Shown here: piece by piece, positions 8,931 through 18,038 of the stretch
How positions within the stretch are numbered: the stretch's first letter is position 1
Layout: every line of letters starts with the position of its first letter
Origin: TMP-86 sp964247385
GTDB taxonomy: Bacteria > Pseudomonadota > Gammaproteobacteria > Steroidobacterales > Steroidobacteraceae
DNA: 64,000 nt
Assembly: GCA_964247385.1 (NCBI GenBank)
Contig: CAXTUB010000005.1
Span: 62,001-126,000, forward strand
Reading direction: 5' to 3'
Program-made: the position numbers and the translations under genes
The notes under the pieces: generated by a model
What the model saw: the letters and a program-made list of their open reading frames with translations, nothing else
What the model was told of the DNA's origin: nothing
Database searches by the model: none

Positions 8931-9335
8931 ATGAGCGACCAAGCCCACACCGGTCGCTGCGAATGCGGGAGCGTCCGCTATGTCGTGAGGGCGCCATTGC
9001 GCGATGTGTGGGCGTGCCACTGCTCGCAGTGCCGGCGGATCAGCGGGCACCACGTCGCGGCAACGGGCGCGCCGGCGAGTGCAGTGGAATTCACCGCGGA
9101 TACGACGTTGAAGTGGTATCAGTCCTCACCCAGCGCAGAGCGGGGCTTTTGCAGCCGTTGCGGCAGCAACTTATTCTGGCGTCAACTCGAGCCGAAATCG
9201 CCGGACATCAGCATCATGGCCGGAAGTCTCGATCTGCCCACCGGCCTTAAGGTGATCAAGCACATTTTCGTGGCTGACAAATCGGACTATTACGAAATCT
9301 CGGACGGCGCTCCGCAGTGTCCCCAGTGGCCGTGA
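8931..9335 (+). CDS. GFA-family zinc-binding protein
   Basis: 134 residues with the GFA/CENP-V zinc-site pattern: CECGSVRY near the start, CHCSQCRR at about 30-37, and CSRCGSNLFWR at about 73-83. Members include glutathione-dependent formaldehyde-activating enzyme, but most family members are uncharacterised. The stop overlaps the start of the following lyase-family gene, so the two form a pair. Confidence 0.88.
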   Translation: MSDQAHTGRCECGSVRYVVRAPLRDVWACHCSQCRRISGHHVAATGAPASAVEFTADTTLKWYQSSPSAERGFCSRCGSNLFWRQLEPKSPDISIMAGSLDLPTGLKVIKHIFVADKSDYYEISDGAPQCPQWP

Positions 9336-10165
9336 GCACGCGCGAACGCCGCTCAAGCATCGCTGCCAAGCGGCGCGTCTTTCGCGAGATGCACTCATCC
9401 GGTTGCTTCGTCATTCCCAACCCATGGGATATCGGCAGCGCCAAGTTTCTGCAATCGCTCGGCTTCAAGGCGCTTGCGACCACGAGCTCCGGCTTTGCCT
9501 GGAGTCGGGGCTGCGCTGATGGCGGTGTCCGCCTCGAGCAGGTGCTCGAGCATCTTCGCTCATTGGTGGACGCCACAAGTGTTCCCGTCAATGCGGATTT
9601 CGAGCACGGTTTCGCGCAAGATCTGGCGGAGCTTGCAGCCAACGTCGAGCGCGCGGTGGACACCGGTGTTGCCGGCCTGTCCATCGAGGATTCGACGCAG
9701 GAGGCGTCACAGCCGCTGTTCACGCTCGATGCGGCAGCCGAGCGCGTGCGAGTGGCGCGCGCGGCAATCGATCGCATCGATCCAGCGGCTCTTCTCGTCG
9801 GACGCGCCGAAGGATTTCTCCTGGGCCGCACCGCAATCGATGAGATCATCGAACGTCTGCGCGCTTATGCGCAGGCGGGCGCCGATTGCCTCTACGCGCC
9901 GGGAGTCGCGAAGAGCGAGGACATCGCGGCGATCGTGCACGCCGTTTCCCCCAAACCGGTCAACGTATTGATTCACTCGCCGAGCGATGTGCGCTTGCAG
10001 GACATGGCGCGGCTTGGGGTGCGTCGCGTGAGCGTCGGCGGTGCGTTGGCTGCGAGTGCATGGTCTGGATTCATCCAAGCGGCGCAGGCCCTTTTGCAAG
10101 GCCGATTCGACGCGCTGCGCCGTCCGGCCATTGATTTGAACCAGGCATTCAAGCGGTCGGCATGA
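9332..10165 (+). CDS. Isocitrate lyase/PEP mutase superfamily protein
   Basis: About 277 residues. Family signs: CFVIPNPWDIGSAKFLQSLGFKALATTSSGFAWS, VNADFEHGFA (metal-binding aspartate and glutamate) and GLSIEDST. The superfamily includes PrpB, oxaloacetate hydrolase and carboxyphosphonoenolpyruvate mutase-like proteins; the specific reaction is not known. I chose the GTG at 9332 because it overlaps the preceding stop as GTGA; in-frame GTGs at 9317 and 9326 are alternatives. It is only distantly like the prpB product at 831 and lacks the KRCGH loop. Confidence 0.85.
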   Translation: MSTRERRSSIAAKRRVFREMHSSGCFVIPNPWDIGSAKFLQSLGFKALATTSSGFAWSRGCADGGVRLEQVLEHLRSLVDATSVPVNADFEHGFAQDLAELAANVERAVDTGVAGLSIEDSTQEASQPLFTLDAAAERVRVARAAIDRIDPAALLVGRAEGFLLGRTAIDEIIERLRAYAQAGADCLYAPGVAKSEDIAAIVHAVSPKPVNVLIHSPSDVRLQDMARLGVRRVSVGGALAASAWSGFIQAAQALLQGRFDALRRPAIDLNQAFKRSA

Positions 10166-10194
10166 ACGGCACCTCATTCCCACGCATGCGGATC

Positions 10195-10680
10195 TCAAGG
10201 CCGCTGCGTCGGTTCGACCAGGGCCGCGAGCTGTGCGGCAACCTTTGTCCAGCCATCCGTGAATCCCATTTGCTGATGCTGTAAGTAAGTCGCCTCATCC
10301 CAGTGCCGCGCGCCGGCACGGTAACGTGTGCCGCGGCCTTCTGCAGTCAGTTCGAAGAATCCCACCATGAACGGCTTCTGAGGTAGCCAGCCCGCCCGGA
10401 ATGCGTCCGTGAACACCACGCGCTGATTCGGGATCACCTCGAGAAAAACGCCCTCCATGCGGTGCTCCTCACCTTGAGGTCCGCGCATGATGAGCGCCGA
10501 GCGGCCTCCGGCGCGCAGATCATGCTCGATGACTTCGGTAGACCAAGGCTTGGGACACCACCACTCCTCTAACTTGTCGGTGAACATGCTGTAGATGGCC
10601 GCGGGCGGCGCATCGATATACCGCTCGATTGCCAGCTCGAATGGCGGCTGCGGCGTGAGATCAGATTCCGACTTGCTCAT
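10195..10680 (-). CDS. SRPBCC/AHSA1-domain protein
   Basis: 161 residues. The pattern IERYIDAPPAAIYSMFTDKLEEWWCP, followed by RAGGRSALIMRGPQGEE, GVFLEVIPNQRVVFTDAF and a C-terminal HQQMGFTDGWTKVAAQL helix, is typical of AHSA1-type START-fold proteins, which bind hydrophobic ligands in a helix-grip cavity. No specific ligand can be named. It is convergent with the gene ending at 10165. Confidence 0.87.
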   Translation of the reverse strand: MSKSESDLTPQPPFELAIERYIDAPPAAIYSMFTDKLEEWWCPKPWSTEVIEHDLRAGGRSALIMRGPQGEEHRMEGVFLEVIPNQRVVFTDAFRAGWLPQKPFMVGFFELTAEGRGTRYRAGARHWDEATYLQHQQMGFTDGWTKVAAQLAALVEPTQRP

Positions 10681-10799
10681 GACTTCTGTCCGGAGCCTAA
10701 CACGGCGTCAATAAAATAAGCTGCGGCTTCCAGATGGCTGGTCAGAAGCTCGTACCTTCCATTGCACGTGGACCCGCAAGGCTTTGCTAAGATTCAATA

Positions 10800-11192
10800 A
10801 TGTTCTCGAACGAGCTTTCCATTCTCGGATGGTCCATCGTCCTCGGCCTCGTTCATGTGTTTTTCGCCGCCTTCCTGTCGACGCGGGAACGGGGGCTCGC
10901 GTGGAATGCGGGCAACCGTGACGGCGCGCCAACACCCTTGTCTCCCCTCGCCTCCCGCGCAGATCGTGCGCGCCTTAATTTTCTCGAGACCTTTCCGTTT
11001 TTTGCGGCGGCGCTTCTCGGGACGCTCATTTCCAATGCGCACAATGCGCATACACTCCTTGGAGCGCAGATTTATCTGGCGGCGCGCGCGGTGTATCTGC
11101 CGGTCTATGTCATCGGCGTTCCGTATGTGCGCACGCTCGTCTGGGCGGTTGCACTATGGGGTTTGCTGCAATTGCTATATGGACTCTTTTGA
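10800..11192 (+). CDS. MAPEG-family membrane protein
   Basis: 130 residues with four hydrophobic segments. RADRARLNFLETFPFFAAALL and the later AARAVYLPVYVIGVPYVRTLVW are typical of the MAPEG family (membrane-associated proteins in eicosanoid and glutathione metabolism). Bacterial members can have glutathione transferase or peroxidase activity. A soluble GST follows 24 bases downstream, supporting a glutathione-linked role, which remains inference. Confidence 0.85.
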   Translation: MFSNELSILGWSIVLGLVHVFFAAFLSTRERGLAWNAGNRDGAPTPLSPLASRADRARLNFLETFPFFAAALLGTLISNAHNAHTLLGAQIYLAARAVYLPVYVIGVPYVRTLVWAVALWGLLQLLYGLF

Positions 11193-11216
11193 CCGATCGC
11201 GTCGAATGGAACTTGG

Positions 11217-11876
11217 TTGACGGCTGGCTTGCAACTCTTTTTCCACCCGCTCTCCAGCTTCTGCTGGAAAGCGCTGATCGGCCTGTATGAAAGCGGCATC
11301 TCATTCGAGTCCATTCACGTTGATCTTCAGGATTCCGCCAGTCGCGCCGCGTTTCTGCGCGTTTGGCCTCTCGGTAAAATGCCCGTGCTTCGCGACCAGC
11401 AGGCTGCGCGCACGGTGCCCGAAGCCAGCCTCATTTTGGAATACCTGGCGCAGACCGATCCTCGTGCTCGCTGGCTGATTCCAACATCGCCTGATGAGGC
11501 GCTCGAAGTGCGGTTGCGCGATCGCGTGTTCGATTTGCATGTTCAAATCGCCATGCAAAAAATCGTCGGCGATCGTCTGCGCCCGGCCGCCGAGCGAGAC
11601 AGGGCGGGAGTGCAAGCCGCGCGGGCATCACTCGACCACACGCTGGCCTATGTCGAGAATCAATTCTCCAGCGGCCAGTGGCCGGCCGGAGAGCCTTTCA
11701 CCCTGGCCGATTGCGCAGCGTTCCCCGCGCTCTATTATTCGAATCGATTGGCGCCGCTCGCGCCGTTGTACCCCACGTGTGCAGGCTATCTTCTGAATCT
11801 CGCCCAGCGTCCGTCGATCAGCCGCACCTTGCGCGAAGCAGAGCCGTACGCGCACTGGTTTCCGGCGCAGGATTGA
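11217..11876 (+). CDS. Glutathione S-transferase family protein
   Basis: 219 residues with an N-terminal thioredoxin-like fold (QLFFHPLSSFCWKALIGLYE, then PLGKMPVLRD with the cis-proline, and PEASLILEYL for the glutathione gamma-glutamyl contact) and a helical C-terminal domain with GEPFTLADCAAFPAL. The start is uncertain: TTG at 11217 or TTG at 11229, both plausible. It follows the MAPEG gene closely and is probably co-transcribed with it. Confidence 0.87.
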   Translation: MTAGLQLFFHPLSSFCWKALIGLYESGISFESIHVDLQDSASRAAFLRVWPLGKMPVLRDQQAARTVPEASLILEYLAQTDPRARWLIPTSPDEALEVRLRDRVFDLHVQIAMQKIVGDRLRPAAERDRAGVQAARASLDHTLAYVENQFSSGQWPAGEPFTLADCAAFPALYYSNRLAPLAPLYPTCAGYLLNLAQRPSISRTLREAEPYAHWFPAQD

Positions 11877-11976
11877 CGAAGCACGCACTTTAAGTTTTTG
11901 TAAGCACCAATGATTGCACTCTTCCCGTACATTGCGGCTTGCCGGAGCAACCGGCGATTCGTTGGAGATGGATGGA

Positions 11977-12231
11977 ATGAACGCGAAAATTTTGTTGGCG
12001 GCGATTGCGCTCGGCGGCTCATCGCTCGCATTCGCTCAAGTGGTTCCCGCGGTCAAGGAGTCGGCCAAGGCAGCCGCTGAATCGACTCAGCAAGCCGGCG
12101 ACAACGTCAAGGCTGCGGCCTCGTCGGAGCCGGACAAATCGATCAACAAAGCAAAGGCCGCCGGGCACAAGGCGAGCGCACGCGCTCACCGGCACCATGC
12201 CAAGGCTGCAGCGGACGCCGCCGTTCACTAA
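11977..12231 (+). CDS. Small secreted Ala/Lys-rich protein
   Basis: 84 residues from ATG 11977; the frame is open 63 bases further upstream but that part is uncharacteristic. A signal peptide (KILLAAIALGGSSLAFA) is cut near residue 20. The mature part is alanine-, lysine- and histidine-rich with no cysteine, probably helical and basic. No family is assigned. A longer shadow frame overlaps it, but the following gene is best started after it. Confidence 0.6.
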   Translation: MNAKILLAAIALGGSSLAFAQVVPAVKESAKAAAESTQQAGDNVKAAASSEPDKSINKAKAAGHKASARAHRHHAKAAADAAVH

Positions 12232-12268
12232 GCAACTTGCCGCTCGTCCGGGACCTCGTGGAGGCGGC

Positions 12269-13801
12269 GTGCTCGCTAATCGTAGCTGCACGGCACTCGT
12301 TGTCCTCTGTCTTCTCGGTCGAGCGGCGATTTCTTCGGCCGCGCCCTCTGGGCCTCACGCGGACGCTCCCGGAATTGCCTGGTTCAATGGCGATGTAGCA
12401 GATGCTTTCGCGGCCGCGGCAAAGGCACGCAAGCCAGTGTTTCTCTACTGGGGTGCGAAATGGTGCCCTCCCTGTCAGGAGGTGAAAGCGTGGGTTTTTT
12501 CGCGCGATGATTTCATCGCGAAATCCAGACAGTTCATCCCGGTCTATCTAGACGGAGATGACCCCGGCGCCCAGCGGTGGGGCGAGAAGTTCAAGGTGTC
12601 GGGCTACCCGACTCTCGTGCTGTTGCGCTCCGATCAAGTGGAGATCATGCGCATCTCGGGCAGCATTGATCTTGCGTTCTACGCCAACGTGCTGGATCTC
12701 GCGCTCGCCGATGTCCGGCCCTTGGGCGAGATTCGCGCCTCACTGGCAGGCTCGGCACAGAAGCATGGCGCGCTGTCGCGTGGCGATTGTCAGCGCCTCA
12801 TCTATAACGAGTGGGATCCGCAAAGTCTCGAACCGCCGGCGAGAAAAAAGTTGGCCGTCGATTTTGAGCGGGCGGCGGCGCGCTGCACGAGTCTATCCGC
12901 ACCCGAGCGTGCTCGACTTGCCATCCTCGAAGCAGTGATCGGGCCCAGTGAACGCAGTGCGGCACGCGTCGCTGAAATTCTGCAATCTCCGGAAATTGCG
13001 GTGCAGGCCTTGGGCGCGTTGTTCGCGCTCGATGATGGCTTTTTTGAAATCGTGCAGAAACGAGATCAGCCGCATCGAGAAGAATTCGTGGCGGATTGGG
13101 TTCATGTCATGGACCGCGCGGCGAACGACCCGCAACGAATCGATGCGGAGCGGCTGATGGCGATCGGCCAAAAAATCCGCGTGTTGAAGCGCTTCGATGA
13201 CGCACATCAAGTGCCGGCCGGCGTCGCCGCCGATGCGCGCGAGCGCGTTAGCGCTGCCCTCGCAAAGAAAATGAGCCCGTATGCTCACTCGAGCCTCGTC
13301 GAGGCTGCAGCCTACGTGTATATGGCTCTCGGTGACAACGACACGCTGGCGGCGCTTGCGAGCGAGGAAGTCAAGAACGCACAGTCGCCGTTTTATTACA
13401 TGCAGGCGCTCGGTGAGAGCGAAGAGATGCGCGGCAACGGGGCGGCGGCGTTGCGCTGGTACGAACGAGCGTATGCATCAGCGAGCGGGCCTGCGACGCG
13501 CTTTCAGTGGGGGAGCGGATATTTGATGGCTCTGCTGAGGTTGGCGCCCGATGATGCGGCTCGCATACGCCGCGTCGGCTCCGAAGTCATTGCGGAGCTG
13601 GACGGACCTGCGCGTATTCAAGCGCGCACTCGCGTCAAGCTCGGAAAGCTCGACGCTCAATTGCGGCAATGGGATGGGCAACATCGTCATGCAGCGGATC
13701 TCGCGGCGCTCCGCGCACGCATGAATCAAGTGTGCACAAAACTGCCGCAGGCAGATCCGGGGCGCGCTAGTTGCAGGCAATTCTTGCGGGAATACTCATG
13801 A
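12269..13801 (+). CDS. Secreted thioredoxin-fold protein with long helical C-terminus
   Basis: 510 residues. GTG 12269 is preceded by GGAGG about 5 bases upstream; the frame is open to 12005, but that part overlaps the previous gene. A signal sequence covers about residues 1-25. The thioredoxin-like domain has WCPPC at 65-69, with FLYWGAKWCPPCQEV and later SGYPTLVLL (cis-proline). Residues after about 170 are helical and repeat-like (AAAYVYMALGD, AALRWYERAYA), suggesting TPR-type packing. Likely a periplasmic disulfide or reductase-type protein. Its stop overlaps the next start as ATGA. Confidence 0.8.
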   Translation: MLANRSCTALVVLCLLGRAAISSAAPSGPHADAPGIAWFNGDVADAFAAAAKARKPVFLYWGAKWCPPCQEVKAWVFSRDDFIAKSRQFIPVYLDGDDPGAQRWGEKFKVSGYPTLVLLRSDQVEIMRISGSIDLAFYANVLDLALADVRPLGEIRASLAGSAQKHGALSRGDCQRLIYNEWDPQSLEPPARKKLAVDFERAAARCTSLSAPERARLAILEAVIGPSERSAARVAEILQSPEIAVQALGALFALDDGFFEIVQKRDQPHREEFVADWVHVMDRAANDPQRIDAERLMAIGQKIRVLKRFDDAHQVPAGVAADARERVSAALAKKMSPYAHSSLVEAAAYVYMALGDNDTLAALASEEVKNAQSPFYYMQALGESEEMRGNGAAALRWYERAYASASGPATRFQWGSGYLMALLRLAPDDAARIRRVGSEVIAELDGPARIQARTRVKLGKLDAQLRQWDGQHRHAADLAALRARMNQVCTKLPQADPGRASCRQFLREYS

Positions 13802-14463
13802 GTCTGGCTCGCGTTGGCGAACTTGCCGCAGGCGGCTCGAGAGCCGGGACGAAGGCTGTCCTGCTCGCCGCACCCCTCATCTGCGCGGCGCATGCCACGA
13901 CCAAGGGGCTCTCTCAGATCGTCACGCCCGACCTGCAGCCCGTGGGTCAGTTGTCGCTCAGCTTTCAAGCGCAGGATCGGCAGATCGATAACCCGTATCA
14001 GCTTCAGGGCGAGTTGGGTGTGACGCCGTGGCTCGAAATCGCGGCATTCCAAGGCCTCTCGCCCAACGAGCAAATTCTCGGCACCGAAGTCGGTCTGGTG
14101 CAGCGCCTACCCTATTTGCTCAGCGCAGGCTTGATCAATTGGTCCACGCGCGGCACCAACCCACAGCCTTTCTTGGAAGGCGGCTACTACACCACCCACG
14201 ACAAATGGATGGGCGGCCCCATCCGGGTTCACGATCGCACTCGATGGCTCGCAGGCTGGGCGCACGACTTCAATGATCGATGGCGCGCTCAGATCGATTA
14301 TCAAAGCGGCCGCGACAACTACTTCACGGTCGGTTTCACGTGCAATGTAACCGAGCGGTTTCAATTCAACCCGGCTGTGTATTTTGCCAACTCAGGCGCT
14401 CATAAGGCGATCGGCTATGTCGTGTTCACCTACACATTGCCCGTATGGCGAGCCGGGCCGTGA
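13798..14463 (+). CDS. Predicted outer-membrane beta-barrel-like protein
   Basis: 221 residues starting at ATG 13798, which overlaps the thioredoxin-protein stop (ATGA). There is a hydrophobic leader at about residues 25-45. The mature part alternates short aromatic strands with turns (GQLSLSFQAQD, PWLEIAAFQG, PFLEGGYYTTHD, WRAQIDYQSGRDNYFTVGF) and ends YVVFTYTLPVW, as many small barrel proteins do. No named family. Co-transcription with the thioredoxin-fold gene suggests a shared envelope role. Confidence 0.55.
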   Translation: MSLARVGELAAGGSRAGTKAVLLAAPLICAAHATTKGLSQIVTPDLQPVGQLSLSFQAQDRQIDNPYQLQGELGVTPWLEIAAFQGLSPNEQILGTEVGLVQRLPYLLSAGLINWSTRGTNPQPFLEGGYYTTHDKWMGGPIRVHDRTRWLAGWAHDFNDRWRAQIDYQSGRDNYFTVGFTCNVTERFQFNPAVYFANSGAHKAIGYVVFTYTLPVWRAGP

Positions 14464-14494
14464 TGCGTGAGTGTCGTTGGCGGTGCGCTAGGCC

Positions 14495-14917
14495 CTAACT
14501 TCTCGTCCCAGGCGGCGGCACCACGTCGGTATTCTGGCCGGCGGCGATGAGCCATGCATCGCGCTCGATCGCCACGAACGTCATGACCCCGGCGCGGCTC
14601 GGAAGCTCCGCGCCATTCGGCAATCGCATGCCGCTCAACGACCACCGCCAGTGCAAAGTCGCTACCCCGGGCGCCAGCGTGTTTGATTTCACCTCATGAG
14701 CGCGCAACGCGCTGTGGCGAAATACCGTCGCATGCACGCCCTCGTGCTCACGACGAATCTTGTCGCGGCCGATCCACCAAGCGCCGTACACGTTCACGAA
14801 ATTGGCGTCATTCGTGAACAGCGAGCCCAAGGCTTGCATGTCGTGCACATTCCAGGCCTCGACGAAACGATCGATGAGCTCTTCGGGGGATTGATGGGGC
14901 ACTTGAGTCTGTTCCAT
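14495..14917 (-). CDS. SnoaL-like (NTF2-fold) protein, SgcJ/EcaC type
   Basis: 140 residues from ATG at 14917. PEELIDRFVEAWNVHDMQALGSLFTNDANFVNVYGAWWIGRDKIRREHEG is the usual start of the SgcJ/EcaC/DUF4440 group; the fold forms a small-ligand pocket. A longer frame upstream lacks family resemblance. Function unknown. It converges with the OM protein gene and is divergent from the glycosyltransferase. Confidence 0.82.
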   Translation of the reverse strand: MEQTQVPHQSPEELIDRFVEAWNVHDMQALGSLFTNDANFVNVYGAWWIGRDKIRREHEGVHATVFRHSALRAHEVKSNTLAPGVATLHWRWSLSGMRLPNGAELPSRAGVMTFVAIERDAWLIAAGQNTDVVPPPGTRS

Positions 14918-15040
14918 TCGGCGCCGCGGGTGGCGCAACCCCATCATCAGGCCTAGGCCGCCAGATTCTGTCAACTCAATGCAAAAATGAGCGCTGCGAC
15001 ACGCATCACCTCTCGGCAACACAGGCAATGAAATACTCCC

Positions 15041-16231
15041 ATGGCACATAGCGCAGACCCCGTCACCCACCCCATGGAAGAGCCGCGATCGTCTTTTGCC
15101 TTCGTGCAATTCGGCGAGTTTTCACACACGAACAAGAACATGCTCGAGCAGCTCCACAGGCAGTTTCCGCGCATGCGGTGCGAGGTGATCGACCTTGCCG
15201 ATTCGCGTTTGGTGCGAAGGAGCCGTGCCCCGCGACTGATGTTCGAGCTCGCCCGCGAGCATGGCCCGGGAGCGCTTGCGCGCCCCGGCGCATTTCACAC
15301 TCGCATCATGCAGACCCGCTATTTCTTTCGCGCTGCGCGCCGCGCGCTGCTTGAACGCCTGAGCGGCAAGGGCCACTCGTTCGTCGTACAGACTCAATCG
15401 TTGTTCGATGCGAGCGTGCCCGGCGTTGCAAACTTCGTGTACACGGACCACACGCATCTGAGCAACCTCGAGTATCCCGGATGGAACCGAGCCGCGCTCG
15501 CGCCGCAAGCCTGGATCGATCTCGAGCGCTCGGTCTACCGCCACGCGCGCATGGTTTTCACCATGAGCTCGAACGTCTCACGCACGCTCATCGAGCGGTA
15601 TGGATGCGAGCCGGAACGGGTGAAATGCATCTACGTCGGCAGCAATGCGCGTTCCGCGACACAGGTCGATTTCTCTGAGGCCCGCTATGCGCGCAAGAAG
15701 ATTTTGTTCGTTGGCATCGATTGGGAGCGCAAGGGAGGGCCCGTGTTGCTGCAGGCATTCGAGCGTGTGAAGCAGTCTCACCCCGACGCCGAATTGATCA
15801 TCGTGGGCGCGGCGCCGCAAGTGCGCATCGACTCCGTGCGGGTCGTGGGCAAAGTCCCCGTGGAAAAGGTCGCGGACTTTTACCGCGAGGCTTCGATTTT
15901 TTGCATGCCGACCCTCGTCGAGCCCTTCGGCATCGCATTCATCGAGGCGTTCGCTCACGGCCTTCCTGTGATCGCCACTCGCATCGGCGCGATCCCCGAT
16001 TTCGTCGAGCCCGAGCGTTCCGGATATCTGGTCGAGCCGAACGATGCGGCCGCGGTTGCTCAGCGGCTCGAAGATCTACTGGATGACCCGCAGAGATGCG
16101 CGCGGTTTGCGCGCCACGGCAAGGCGCTGGTGGACGAGCGCTACGATTGGGATGGCACCGGAGAGCGCATGGCGGCGCATATCCGCGGTGCGCTGGCTGC
16201 CGACAAAGCGCCGCCCGAGGCGCGGGCATGA
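15041..16231 (+). CDS. GT4-family glycosyltransferase
   Basis: 396 residues with a GT-B fold. The C-terminal half has the GT4 donor-site pattern EPFGIAFIEAFAHGLPVIAT (E-x7-E), preceded by KKILFVGIDWERKGGPVLLQAFE. The N-terminal half begins FAFVQFGEFSHTNKN. Donor and acceptor sugars are unknown. It is followed 25 bases later by a phosphodiesterase-type hydrolase on the same strand. No polymerase or flippase is nearby, so a full polysaccharide pathway is not visible. Confidence 0.85.
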   Translation: MAHSADPVTHPMEEPRSSFAFVQFGEFSHTNKNMLEQLHRQFPRMRCEVIDLADSRLVRRSRAPRLMFELAREHGPGALARPGAFHTRIMQTRYFFRAARRALLERLSGKGHSFVVQTQSLFDASVPGVANFVYTDHTHLSNLEYPGWNRAALAPQAWIDLERSVYRHARMVFTMSSNVSRTLIERYGCEPERVKCIYVGSNARSATQVDFSEARYARKKILFVGIDWERKGGPVLLQAFERVKQSHPDAELIIVGAAPQVRIDSVRVVGKVPVEKVADFYREASIFCMPTLVEPFGIAFIEAFAHGLPVIATRIGAIPDFVEPERSGYLVEPNDAAAVAQRLEDLLDDPQRCARFARHGKALVDERYDWDGTGERMAAHIRGALAADKAPPEARA

Positions 16232-16256
16232 TTGACTTGCCGCGCGGGAGTCATGG

Positions 16257-17882
16257 GTGCCCGCAGGCGAGCCCATCGTGAGCGCTCGATCGCATGGGCG
16301 CAGCATCGTGATTGGCTTGGACTCGGCGGACATCGTGCTCATCGAGCACTGGGCCGCGCAAGGTTACTTGCCCTTCTTTCGCGACTTGCTGGCTCAGACT
16401 GCGCCCGTGCGGCTTGAAACCGATTCGGCGGTTCTGCAAGGCGCGGTGTGGCCCAACATTTTGACGGGCCGTAAGTCGGGCTCGCACGGTACGTACATGA
16501 GCCCGCAGCTGACGACGGGAACATATGGCATGGACACCGTGCGCGGCAGCTTGAATACCCTGCCAACCTTCTATGAGCTCATGGAGCTCACGGGCCTTCG
16601 CTGCGCCATCGTCGATATTCCCACCGACCGGCCGCGGGCCGGCTTTGCGGGCGTGCACGTCGTCGATTGGCTGAGCGAGTTTCAATACCAGGGCTTCGAG
16701 GCGTCGCCCTCGGCGTTCAAGGCCGACTTGCTGAATCGTTACGGGCTCATTTCGCCCAGAGGGGGTTATGGGCCGACGCCGAACCACAAAAAAGGCCACC
16801 GCCAACTACGCGGTAAGCTGCGACGCAGCCTCGAGGCCAAGACCGATCTGACGCGACGTTTGCTCGCCCGAACAGACTTGGATTGCATTTTCGTGGTATT
16901 CGCCGAAGCCCATAAGGCAGGCCATTTCTTCTGGCGCTATTTCGATCCACAGCATTTCGATCATGATGGCTCCGATCCAGAGCTCTGCGGCGCGCTGCGC
17001 GAAGTCTATGTGGCGCTCGACACCGCGCTCGCCGGCCTCGTGCAGGCGTTGCGTCCGAGCGATCACTTGTTGCTGTTTTCCGATCACGGCATGCAAGCCA
17101 ACAATCGCGGGGATCATTTCGTGAGCACCATTCTCGCGCGCCTGGGTCTGTGCGCTAAAGGCTCGCAAGATCGCCTCGGTGGGGATACGCGATATTCCAA
17201 GGTGGCCCGAGTCGAAGCGGTATTGCGTGCAATAGTTCGCCGCTCAGCGCGGCTGCTGCCGGAACGCTGCACGAGCTTTCTGCGCGCGCGCTTTGGCGCA
17301 GCCTCCAGGGTCGATTGGGGCAAGACCACCGTGTTCTCGCTGTCGACTGACCGCAACACTTATCTGCGGCTCAACGTCACCGGGCGCGAACCGAGCGGCA
17401 TCGTCGATCCGGGCGCTGAATACGAGCGTGTTCTGACGTTGCTCGAAAACGAATTCCATGCATTGCGAAACGCAGACACGGGCCAGCCTGCCGTTGCCGG
17501 AATTCATCGCCCGCAAACACTTTATCCGGGCCGTCTTGCCAAAGATTTGCCGGATCTGGTGATCGTATGGAATGCGGCGGCGCCGCTTCGCTGTATCGAG
17601 TCGCCGCGGCTCGGCCGATTGCATCAACAGCCGGTGGAGAATCGATCGGGCAATCACCGTCCCGAAGGATTTTTGTTCGCTCGCGGTACGGCATTTGCGC
17701 AGGTGCCGCGCACCGAACGCGGCGATGTCATGCAGCTCACGCCCACTCTTTTCGCATTGCACGGACTGACGCTGCCCGGTGCAGAAGCGGATCCGCTGCA
17801 TGAATTGTTCGCAGTACAACCCTCGCCGGTCAGGGAGAGCTCGAGCCGCGCCTACGCCGCGCCTCCCGAACTGATCGCTTGA
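16257..17882 (+). CDS. Alkaline-phosphatase superfamily hydrolase (type I phosphodiesterase/nucleotide pyrophosphatase-like)
   Basis: 541 residues. IVIGLDSADIVLIEHW near the start and LLLFSDHGMQANNRGDHF (metal-binding Asp-His) in the middle are family marks, with a nucleophile-type segment around PNILTGRKSGSHG. Such enzymes act on phosphodiester or phosphate-bearing substrates, sometimes glycan-linked. No signal peptide is evident. Start GTG 16257; GTG 16278 is an alternative. Pairing with the glycosyltransferase suggests a common substrate, unproven. Confidence 0.78.
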   Translation: MPAGEPIVSARSHGRSIVIGLDSADIVLIEHWAAQGYLPFFRDLLAQTAPVRLETDSAVLQGAVWPNILTGRKSGSHGTYMSPQLTTGTYGMDTVRGSLNTLPTFYELMELTGLRCAIVDIPTDRPRAGFAGVHVVDWLSEFQYQGFEASPSAFKADLLNRYGLISPRGGYGPTPNHKKGHRQLRGKLRRSLEAKTDLTRRLLARTDLDCIFVVFAEAHKAGHFFWRYFDPQHFDHDGSDPELCGALREVYVALDTALAGLVQALRPSDHLLLFSDHGMQANNRGDHFVSTILARLGLCAKGSQDRLGGDTRYSKVARVEAVLRAIVRRSARLLPERCTSFLRARFGAASRVDWGKTTVFSLSTDRNTYLRLNVTGREPSGIVDPGAEYERVLTLLENEFHALRNADTGQPAVAGIHRPQTLYPGRLAKDLPDLVIVWNAAAPLRCIESPRLGRLHQQPVENRSGNHRPEGFLFARGTAFAQVPRTERGDVMQLTPTLFALHGLTLPGAEADPLHELFAVQPSPVRESSSRAYAAPPELIA

Positions 17883-17922
17883 TTGCGCGGCGGCTCGCGC
17901 GCCGCTCTGGTTTCTTGCCGAT

Positions 17923-17948
17923 GAGCTCACCTCTCATGAGGTAAGCTC
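17923..17948. promoter_or_regulatory. 26-bp inverted repeat upstream of the O-methyltransferase gene
   Basis: Arms GAGCTCACCTC and GAGGTAAGCTC (11 bases, one mismatch) flank a TCAT loop. A run of four T occurs only about 25 bases later, so a classical terminator is unlikely; an operator or a weak hairpin end for the upstream gene is possible. Confidence 0.4.
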
Positions 17949-18038
17949 AAGATTGCTCGCACGCCAAACTTTTTGCGTTGGCCACGACGCCTCGGCTGTT
18001 ACTCTTAAAACATTGGCTGCACCTGTAGAAGAAGCTTC

